This document shows positions 1-5,171 of a DNA stretch of 6,915 nucleotides, in pieces. The stretch spans positions 1 through 6,915 of the forward strand of contig JAISIU010000156.1 of assembly GCA_031261885.1 (NCBI GenBank), written 5' to 3'. The stretch comes from Bifidobacteriaceae bacterium. GTDB lineage: Bacteria > Actinomycetota > Actinomycetes > Actinomycetales > WQXJ01. A program made the position numbers and the translations under genes. The first letter of the stretch is position 1, and each line of letters opens with the position of its first letter. Under the pieces are notes generated by a model. The model was given only the letters and a program-made list of their open reading frames with translations, searched no databases and was not told where the DNA came from.

Positions 1-2
1 CG

Positions 3-134
3 TTGGCCCCGGGCAACACGTGGGTCGAGCTGGTCCCGAAGGGCACGGGCAAATGGACCACGACCCCCTCGGTCACCGCAAGCCCGTCCGCCGCGACCAC
101 GGGCGCGTCCGCCCCTTCCACGACCGCCCAGTAG
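3..134 (+). CDS. C-terminal fragment of a DUF3048 (YerB-like) family protein, truncated by the window edge
   Basis: The frame starting at base 3 is open and ends with TAG at 132-134, giving 43 residues. The first 16 read LAPGNTWVELVPKGTG. A final 'L-x-PGxTW(V/I)-x-(L/I)VP' strand is how DUF3048 (YerB-like) secreted or lipoprotein domains usually finish. The last ~27 residues are a Thr/Ser/Ala/Pro tail (KWTTTPSVTASPSAATTGASAPSTTAQ in segments), as expected for an extracytoplasmic, unstructured C-terminus. The family is found in Gram-positive envelopes and its biochemical role is not established. The gene body lies outside the window, so the signal peptide and main domain cannot be checked. The family call rests on one short motif. 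The overlapping GTG-initiated frame at 20-211 is a shadow. Confidence 0.68.
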   Translation: MAPGNTWVELVPKGTGKWTTTPSVTASPSAATTGASAPSTTAQ

Positions 135-191
135 CCGGTTCCCGGCAGGTAAGCCGCATAGGGCGTCCGATGCCGTCGCGCCCCATACGCT

Positions 192-209
192 CGACGCTCG
201 GCGTCGTTT
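192..209 (+). terminator. Short hairpin plus TTT after the DUF3048 gene
   Basis: CGACGC (192-197), loop TCG, GCGTCG (201-206) forms a perfect 6-bp stem followed directly by TTT (207-209). It lies 58 bp after the stop codon at 134 and before the promoter region of the next gene. The stem is short and the U-tract minimal, so this is a plausible but weak intrinsic terminator. Confidence 0.45.
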
Positions 210-223
210 AGCGGCGCGCTGGG

Positions 224-243
224 AACGATAGTCTGGCATCGTT
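224..243. promoter_or_regulatory. Inverted repeat over a probable -10 box: candidate promoter/operator of the toxin-antitoxin operon
   Basis: AACGAT (224-229) and ATCGTT (238-243) are perfect 6-bp inverted repeats separated by 8 bp. TAGTCT (229-234) fits the actinobacterial -10 pattern TANNNT. The best -35 match, TTTAGC at 207-212 with a 16-bp spacer, is poor. Transcription from here would start near 241 and give a leader of ~37 nt with the strong ribosome binding site at 266-272. An operator over the -10 box is the usual arrangement for toxin-antitoxin autorepression. A 6-bp repeat can arise by chance, and no DNA-binding domain is recognised in the antitoxin-like protein. Confidence 0.38.
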
Positions 244-277
244 GTCGTCCCAGAGCGTGTCTTGTGAGGAGGTGCCG

Positions 278-1228
278 ATGACGGGTGTCAGGTTTGAGCT
301 TCACTTCATTGGCACCGGCCTGCCCGACGCGGAGATCGACGCGAGCAACCTGGCCGCGATTTGCGGCTCGCTTCAGGAGCTCGCGACGCGCGTCGGCCGC
401 TGGGTTGCCAGCGGCAAGACTCTCGGGCGCCTGACAGGGCCTGTAGAGGGCCTGACACGAGTCCGCGTGTTGGGGCTTAGTCCGGGCAGCACACGTCTCC
501 TTCTCTCGACGGAACCCGCGCAACCGGCGCTTGAGGGCACTGATGAGCTGGCGGAGCAGACCGATGAACGGTTCTGGCAGATCGTATTGGGGGCCGGGCT
601 TGGTGAGTTGCCCGATGACGCGCCGGTCCCGGTCCGCGAAACGACGGCGAAGATGTTGTCGGCCTACGCGGCGACCGCACCAGAGGTAGAAGTCGCGCCA
701 AAGTCTCCGGCACTGCGCGGCGGTTCGGTCCGGTTCGAACCGAAGAAAGCGCTGACCTCGGCGTGGTTTGCGACGGCGGGCCCAGTGCCGGAGCCGGCGG
801 ACGGGGTCGCGAGTGGGTTACTCGAGATGGTGGACCTCGCCAGCGGTCGGTTCCGCCTCCGCGACGCGATCGGTAACCGTATCGATCTCAAGAGCGTCGC
901 TGATGCTATCAATGCGGCCAAACTGGTTGGCACCGAGGTTACGGCCCGAGGCGCCGTGACACGCCGTCCAGACGGAAAAATGACGCTGACCAGTCCCACC
1001 ATAGAACCACTAGTGCTGCCCGATGGCCTTCGCGACCTGCCCGACGACGAGGCGGTGAACGCGGAGCTGTTCGCCCAGGCGGCGGCCTTCGATTGGGATG
1101 GACTGGCCCCGGTCAGCCTCGCTGAGCTGGTCGACGGCGCCCAGCCCTATGACCCCGTCAGGGTCGAACCGACGGGCCTCACCGACGAGGAATGGGAGAT
1201 CTTCACGAGGGCCGCTAATGGTGAGTGA
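278..1228 (+). CDS. Large antitoxin-like protein of unrecognised family, partner of a PIN toxin
   Basis: A 316-residue protein. ATG 278 is chosen because GAGGAGG (266-272) sits 5 nt upstream; the frame also opens with a TTG at 242 that has no such site. The name of the family is not recognised. Residues 4-70 look like an alpha/beta domain: strand-rich ends around a helix at about 21-45. Residues 80-130 are mainly helical and acidic. Residues 179-245 (GLLEMVDLASGRFRLRD, then VTARGAVTRRPDGKMTL) look like a small beta-barrel of OB or SH3 type. The acidic C-terminus LTDEEWEIFTRAANGE (301-316) resembles the toxin-gripping tails of VapB antitoxins. The stop lies inside the next gene (11-bp overlap), which suggests translational coupling. 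At 316 residues it is three to four times the usual VapB length, and no ribbon-helix-helix, AbrB, PHD or HTH domain is visible. The antitoxin role is inferred from gene order and the C-terminus only. Confidence 0.75.
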   Translation: MTGVRFELHFIGTGLPDAEIDASNLAAICGSLQELATRVGRWVASGKTLGRLTGPVEGLTRVRVLGLSPGSTRLLLSTEPAQPALEGTDELAEQTDERFWQIVLGAGLGELPDDAPVPVRETTAKMLSAYAATAPEVEVAPKSPALRGGSVRFEPKKALTSAWFATAGPVPEPADGVASGLLEMVDLASGRFRLRDAIGNRIDLKSVADAINAAKLVGTEVTARGAVTRRPDGKMTLTSPTIEPLVLPDGLRDLPDDEAVNAELFAQAAAFDWDGLAPVSLAELVDGAQPYDPVRVEPTGLTDEEWEIFTRAANGE

Positions 1229-1652
1229 TTCGGGTCCCGCTGTTGTCCTGGTCGACACAAACGTCTGGTCCTGCGTGAGCGGTGATAAGAGGCATCCGGA
1301 CCAGGAACTTGTCCAAGCGTGGAAGCGGTTTTTGACCGGCAAAGTTATCGTCATAGCCACGCAGACGAGAGCGGAAATCCTTCAGGGCTTGCGGTTCCTC
1401 GGACCACGAAGAGCCAGCATTCTGACGGCCGCCCTCGATCGCACACGTTGCATGCCTGTAACCGAGGAAGTGGTCCAGGCATATGCGACCCTATATTACG
1501 AAGCGATGAAGGCCGGGCACCCAATCCACAACAAGATTCATGCCGCCGACCGCTGGATCGCCGCCACCGCCATAGCCCTCGGTATCCCCCTACTGACCGA
1601 AGACCACATGTTCTGGGGTGCGCCACAGTTGACTCTGATTCCAATCACGTAA
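1218..1652 (+). CDS. PIN-domain ribonuclease toxin, VapC type
   Basis: A 144-residue protein, normal length for VapC toxins, which are Mg2+-dependent RNases that cut tRNA or rRNA and block translation. The four acidic positions of the PIN fold are present: D13 in VDTNVW (with N15), E53 in RAEILQGL, D111 in HAADRWIAATA, and D129 in LLTEDHMF. The chosen start is ATG 1218, with GAGGG (1207-1211) 6 nt upstream; GTG 1221 is a close alternative. The open frame extends back to 1098, but that part is out of frame with the upstream gene and is simply overlap. The gene overlaps its upstream partner by 11 bp, so both should be made from one transcript, upstream protein first, as in antitoxin-toxin operons. 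It ends 38 bp from the convergent nuclease gene. The PIN assignment is firm; the RNA target is unknown. Confidence 0.9.
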   Translation: MVSDSGPAVVLVDTNVWSCVSGDKRHPDQELVQAWKRFLTGKVIVIATQTRAEILQGLRFLGPRRASILTAALDRTRCMPVTEEVVQAYATLYYEAMKAGHPIHNKIHAADRWIAATAIALGIPLLTEDHMFWGAPQLTLIPIT

Positions 1653-1690
1653 ATTGGCCAATCAAGAAGAGTGCGACGCCACCTTGCGCC

Positions 1691-3760
1691 TCAACTGTCA
1701 ATTGCCATTGCTGTAGCGCGAAGTTCGCGGGCCCGTGACTTCGGGCTCCGGATTAGTCGATAAGGGATCCGTGACTCGTCAGAGGACTTTGATGTGGGTG
1801 AGCATAGACCAAGATTGGTAAGTTCCGTAAGCGCCTCGATTAAGTCATGTTTTGTCAGTGCCTGATCCGCGTCGGAGCCTGCATTTAAGAGAATCTCGCT
1901 TGCGGTCATGTCCTGGTAGTCTTCGAAGCGCGTTCTCTCCTTTGTGCTGCTAAGGCAAGTAACAACTAGCTTTAATGCATTCAGTCGTCTCCGGCGTTGT
2001 GAGACCATTCGTTCGAGTTCTGCAGAACGTGTGTGGTCAAAGATCAGGGCCGATTGATACGGTTCCAGCCCCACCTCTTCTGCTGTGGTGAGGAGTTTTG
2101 CAAGCTCGTCAACCGTGACCAGAGCGAAAGAACAACGTCTGGCCTGTTCCTGAACACTGTCTCCGCGGAAAGCTGGGCCTACGATGGCTGCAATACTGGC
2201 TTTATGCTTTTCTTTGTGGTTGAGGATGGCACCTTCTTTTATGTCGGTGTGATAGACGAAACCTCCGCTCTTGGATTTTGCGTCTACAATGATCCGAACC
2301 ACTTCGCCATTCTCGCCGCGGAATGAGACGAGAATGTCTGTGTCGCCGGACCCGCCGATTAGTTGTACATTGAGTCCGAGAAAGGTAAGTGCGTTAGCGA
2401 CTGCTACTTCCAGTGCTCGACCACTTTGCAAACCATCAGCGTTTGGGTCACTCGCAGCACGTTCGAGGTCATCTGAAAGTGAGGACCTATCGTACGAAGT
2501 CTTCGTGTTTGTGACTGGGTCAGCGCTATCTGTTATTAGGCGTTGACCGCCAACTGCCGGGCGTAGCGGGAGTTCTGGTAGTAGTGCTTTGCCAAGGGTC
2601 GTGATAACGCGACCGAGATAGCTGACCTCGGCTACGAGGCCAAGCTCCACTAGCAGATCGAGAAGCGGGCGTGCGTCATTGACAGAGTAGCGAGTCTTAC
2701 CGATTTGCCTTATTTTAGTTGACTCAAGGGGTTGCTGGACAATATTCAGAAGTTCACCAACGAACAGGATATGGACATGAAGGAGGCGAGCGAGATTAAG
2801 GTCGTCCCCGCTTTGCAACCATGCCATGGCTTGAGGCGTAATTTCGAATATGTTTCGAGTAGATTCTGCGATGATCCCGCACGCTCGTAGAGTAGTGAGC
2901 GCCTGTTCGGCAGAGTTGTGTGAGATGCTAAAATTAGAGCAGATGCAGTCGACTAGCTCGTTGCGAGAAATCTTGTTCATTGCGAGCTCTGCCATACGGT
3001 GAAGCGCTGAGAGGCGGGTGACGCCCGGAGGGGTAGGGACGTAACGAAACTGCTTCCGCAGGGCGTGGCGTTCGGGGTGTTGAGTAAGCTGTTCGAGAGC
3101 ATCGTGGATAGGTGCGGGTGGTTTTGGAATCTGTCCGAGATCTGGGCTATCTGCCCAAAGATCCTCCGGAAGAGAAACGGGAAGGACAGTTAGGGCTTTG
3201 ACGCCAGCAGCGGTCGCTGCCCACTTTCGTTCACCAAGCTCTTCGATCATACCAAGAATTGCTAGCCAGGCGATGCGGGTGCGAAGTGGTGCTGCTGTCC
3301 TCCACCGCAGGCGGTAGCGGGCATTGGCAGTGTCGAGGAGTTCGGAAATTGTCCGGGGTGATTCGACAATGATGGCAAGAAGTTCGCCAATTAGTCGGAG
3401 GTGGTGATGTAAAGTTGCCAGAAGATGGAGGGGGTCGCGCGTGGTGAGCCATGATATTGCCGCGGGGGTGGCGGTGAGCCGAGTCCCGTCGTAGACGAGC
3501 AAACCTGAGGGTGCAAGAGCTTTCCGGTAGGTGGCCCAGGCGACGGGCGGTGCTACGGGGCATGGTGCAGCGGCTGTTAGGTCGGTGACGGGGGCGTCCA
3601 TGAGAGCGTGGATGATAGCTGCGAGTTGGTTGAGCCAGGATTCTTTTGGCCCGGGTAGCGCTGGCGCGGTGAGCTGCCGGTTTGCCCACTCCTGCTGGGG
3701 TGTAATCGGGGGGTGAAGTGCTGAAGCGTCGAGAGTAGTCATGCTCGTTGTTCCGGTCAT
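1691..3760 (-). CDS. Large winged-helix/PD-(D/E)XK nuclease, candidate restriction-type protein
   Basis: A 689-residue protein. The start used is ATG 3760; the frame continues to a TTG at 3808, but that TTG is inside the -35 box of the probable promoter, so translation cannot begin there. ATG 3742 is an alternative; neither has a clear Shine-Dalgarno sequence. Residues 44-200 and 250-402 are two copies of one module made of winged-helix-like elements. A polar linker (403-445) leads to a nuclease domain (446-560): helix with E451, then GGSGDTDILV with D473 and D475, then IIVDAKSK with D493 and K495. This is the E...D...(D/E)xK signature of Mrr-like PD-(D/E)XK enzymes. Residues 617-675 look like a further winged helix. 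Mrr-type restriction enzymes pair a winged helix with this nuclease fold but are about 300 residues, so this is an expanded design. The family name is not recognised. GC is far below that of the neighbours, which points to horizontal transfer. A role in DNA restriction or phage defence is inferred; no methyltransferase or ATPase partner is in the window. Confidence 0.85.
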   Translation of the reverse strand: MTGTTSMTTLDASALHPPITPQQEWANRQLTAPALPGPKESWLNQLAAIIHALMDAPVTDLTAAAPCPVAPPVAWATYRKALAPSGLLVYDGTRLTATPAAISWLTTRDPLHLLATLHHHLRLIGELLAIIVESPRTISELLDTANARYRLRWRTAAPLRTRIAWLAILGMIEELGERKWAATAAGVKALTVLPVSLPEDLWADSPDLGQIPKPPAPIHDALEQLTQHPERHALRKQFRYVPTPPGVTRLSALHRMAELAMNKISRNELVDCICSNFSISHNSAEQALTTLRACGIIAESTRNIFEITPQAMAWLQSGDDLNLARLLHVHILFVGELLNIVQQPLESTKIRQIGKTRYSVNDARPLLDLLVELGLVAEVSYLGRVITTLGKALLPELPLRPAVGGQRLITDSADPVTNTKTSYDRSSLSDDLERAASDPNADGLQSGRALEVAVANALTFLGLNVQLIGGSGDTDILVSFRGENGEVVRIIVDAKSKSGGFVYHTDIKEGAILNHKEKHKASIAAIVGPAFRGDSVQEQARRCSFALVTVDELAKLLTTAEEVGLEPYQSALIFDHTRSAELERMVSQRRRRLNALKLVVTCLSSTKERTRFEDYQDMTASEILLNAGSDADQALTKHDLIEALTELTNLGLCSPTSKSSDESRIPYRLIRSPKSRARELRATAMAIDS
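2555..3631 (-). repeat. Duplicated ~155-residue module inside the nuclease gene (diverged)
   Basis: Protein-level tandem duplication, unit A at 3631-3161 and unit B at 3013-2555, counted on the minus strand. Matching landmarks: LTATPAAISWL and FEITPQAMAWL; LHHHLRLIGELLAII and LHVHILFVGELLNIV; ARYRL and TRYSV; LGMIEEL and LGLVAEV; LTVLPVSLP and LLPELPLRP. The offset is 210 residues for the first landmarks and 204-209 near the end, so few gaps are needed. The copies no longer resemble each other as DNA. Each seems to hold two helix-turn-helix-like pieces, to judge from the helix-helix-hairpin pattern. Confidence 0.75.
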
Positions 3761-3779
3761 TATGTTTACTGTACCGGGG

Positions 3780-3808
3780 ACGTTACGCCCGTGGTTATGC
3801 CTAGTCAA
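3780..3808 (-). promoter_or_regulatory. Sigma70-type promoter of the nuclease gene
   Basis: On the minus strand TTGACT (3808-3803) and TAACGT (3785-3780) are separated by exactly 17 bp, a good match to TTGACA/TATAAT and to the TANNNT -10 of actinobacteria. A start near A3772 would give a leader of ~12 nt before ATG 3760, with no Shine-Dalgarno sequence. A second TANNNT (TACAGT, 3773-3768) ends 7 nt before ATG 3760 and could instead make the message leaderless. CCGGT (3753-3757) and ACCGG (3773-3777) flank the start region as an inverted repeat and might be an operator, but this is weak. Confidence 0.6.
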
Positions 3809-3827
3809 GGGACGAGCCGGGTGGTTG

Positions 3828-3843
3828 GGCGGTGTGTGCCGCC
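3828..3843 (-). terminator. Possible terminator hairpin downstream of the MFS gene
   Basis: GGCGG (3828-3832) and CCGCC (3839-3843) flank a 6-nt loop, 75 bp beyond the MFS stop codon and just upstream of the nuclease promoter. There is no U-tract on the minus strand, so the terminator call is tentative. Apart from this and the promoter, the 3761-3917 gap shows nothing else recognisable. Confidence 0.25.
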
Positions 3844-3917
3844 GACTATTGCAAATGAAGCAGTCAGAAGCGGATAGGGGTGCGGGACGCGTGGGCGCTG
3901 CGGCAGGCCATCGGCTG

Positions 3918-5114
3918 CTACGCGGCCGCGGGGACGCGGTCGGGGCGGCCCGTGGCCGTAATGGCCAGTGAGGCGGCGGCCATGAGCGCGCCCGTGCCGA
4001 GCACGCCGGCCCAGGCCCAGGCGTCCCAGGCGGCGCCGGCCAGCAGCGTGCCGACGGCGCCGCCCACGAAGTAGGTGGTCATGAAGATCGTGTTGATGCG
4101 GCTCGACGCGGAGGGGTCCAGTGCGAACGCCGTGGACTGGTTCGAGAGCTGGACGCATTGCATGCCGATGTCGAGCAGGATGATGCCGGCGATGATCCCG
4201 GCGTACGTGTTCTGCCCGAACCACAGGCAGGCCCAGGCCGCGAGCTGGCAACCGGCCCCGACCACGTTGAAGGCGCGGACGCCGAACCGGTCCACCCAAC
4301 GCCCCGCGAAGGACGCCGTGAGCGCGCCGCACACGCCGCAGAGCCCGAGCAGGCCCACCACGTCGCTCGACGCGTGGAACGGCGTGCCCTCTAACTTGAA
4401 GGCGAGCGTGGACCACATCGCGAGCATCGACCCGAAGCACAAGCCGGAGCGGGCCGAGTAGGCCATGAGCCGGGGATGGGCCCGGGGGAGCCTGAGCAGG
4501 GACCCCATGAGCCCGGCCCAGGTGCCCTCGTAGTTGGCCGGCATGGCCGGCAGCGCAGCCAACACGACGACGGCGCACACGGCCATGAGGAGGGCCGCGA
4601 TCACGTACATGGACCGCCAGCCCCAGGCCTCGCCGACCAGCCCGGACAGCACACGCCCGCCGAGCACGCCGACCAGCAGTCCCGACAGGACGCGGCCCAC
4701 GTTGCGGGACTTGTTCAAGGGCTCCGAGAACTGGGAGGCGATCGGGATGAAGATCTGCGGCGTCACGGAGCAGGCCCCGGTGACGAGCGAGGCGAGGACC
4801 GTGAGCCACGGCCACGGCGACGCGGCGATCACGACGAGCGAGGCGCACAGCACGCTCATGAGCGTGACGATGATGTGCTTGCGTTGGAACAGGTCCCCGA
4901 GCGGGATCGCGAGGAACAGGCCCAGCGCGTAGCCGACCTGTGTGGCGAGGGCCACGAGGTCGGCGGTGAGGTCGGTCAGCCCGAGGTCGTCCCGCATGAG
5001 GCCGAGCAGCGGCTGGATGTAGTAGATGTTCGCGACGGAGATGCCGGCCACGATGGCGAACAGCCACAGCAGCCCGGCCGGCAGTCCGGCGTCGGGACGG
5101 AGCGACCGCCTCAT
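3918..5114 (-). CDS. Major facilitator superfamily transporter, YgaY-like efflux type
   Basis: A 398-residue, strongly hydrophobic protein of the length expected for a 12-helix MFS proton-coupled carrier in the cytoplasmic membrane. Family marks: ANIYYIQPLL (28-37) in helix 1, the loop 2-3 motif GDLFQRK (73-79), RNVGRVLSGLLVGVLGGR (137-154) in the helix 5 region, the second-half counterpart AGRWVDRFG (270-278), QLSNQ (322-326), and INTIFMTTYFVGGAVG (340-355). This set is typical of YgaY-like members of the drug-efflux (DHA1) branch; the substrate cannot be read from sequence. ATG 5114 is supported by GAGGG (5126-5122) 7 nt upstream. It follows the L,D-transpeptidase gene by 57 bp on the same strand, so read-through is possible. 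The start codon lies within one arm of a perfect 16-bp inverted repeat, with the ribosome binding site in its loop, which would limit translation if the RNA folds. Codon use is GC-rich, like the flanking chromosome. Confidence 0.9.
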   Translation of the reverse strand: MRRSLRPDAGLPAGLLWLFAIVAGISVANIYYIQPLLGLMRDDLGLTDLTADLVALATQVGYALGLFLAIPLGDLFQRKHIIVTLMSVLCASLVVIAASPWPWLTVLASLVTGACSVTPQIFIPIASQFSEPLNKSRNVGRVLSGLLVGVLGGRVLSGLVGEAWGWRSMYVIAALLMAVCAVVVLAALPAMPANYEGTWAGLMGSLLRLPRAHPRLMAYSARSGLCFGSMLAMWSTLAFKLEGTPFHASSDVVGLLGLCGVCGALTASFAGRWVDRFGVRAFNVVGAGCQLAAWACLWFGQNTYAGIIAGIILLDIGMQCVQLSNQSTAFALDPSASSRINTIFMTTYFVGGAVGTLLAGAAWDAWAWAGVLGTGALMAAASLAITATGRPDRVPAAA

Positions 5115-5151
5115 CGGCTCACCCTCGCGGGCGAACCGATGAGGCGGTCGC
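5102..5151 (-). promoter_or_regulatory. Perfect 16-bp inverted repeat hiding the MFS start codon
   Basis: GCGACCGCCTCATCGG (5102-5117) and CCGATGAGGCGGTCGC (5136-5151) are exact reverse complements separated by 18 nt. In minus-strand RNA the stem includes the MFS start codon (5114-5112) and its next three codons, while the GAGGG ribosome binding site (5126-5122) falls in the loop. It could act as a translational gate for the transporter, as a terminator or 3'-end barrier for the upstream L,D-transpeptidase message, or as both. There is no U-tract after it. The structure is plain in the sequence; the function is inferred. Confidence 0.65.
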
Positions 5152-5155
5152 GGGT

Positions 5156-5169
5156 GGCGCCGAAGCGCC
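5156..5169 (-). terminator. UUCG-capped hairpin just after the L,D-transpeptidase stop codon
   Basis: On the minus strand GGCGC (5169-5165), TTCG (5164-5161), GCGCC (5160-5156) forms a perfect 5-bp GC stem closed by the very stable C(UUCG)G tetraloop, 2 nt after the stop codon (5174-5172). Such hairpins are common in bacterial terminators and 3' ends. No U-tract follows; the 16-bp inverted repeat begins 4 nt further on. It probably contributes to termination or 3'-end stability. Confidence 0.5.
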
Positions 5170-5171
5170 CG

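Noticed and set aside
20..211. 63-codon GTG-initiated frame at the left edge
   Set aside because: It overlaps the DUF3048 C-terminus in another frame, has a low-complexity basic product and no ribosome binding site.
135..240. Possible attachment site or tRNA fragment at the left edge of the insert
   Set aside because: No cloverleaf could be drawn and no matching repeat was found around 3760-3920.
3805..5067. 420-codon open frame on the - strand
   Set aside because: It is another frame of the MFS gene; its Arg/His/Ala-rich product has no membrane segments, whereas the 398-residue frame shows clear MFS motifs.
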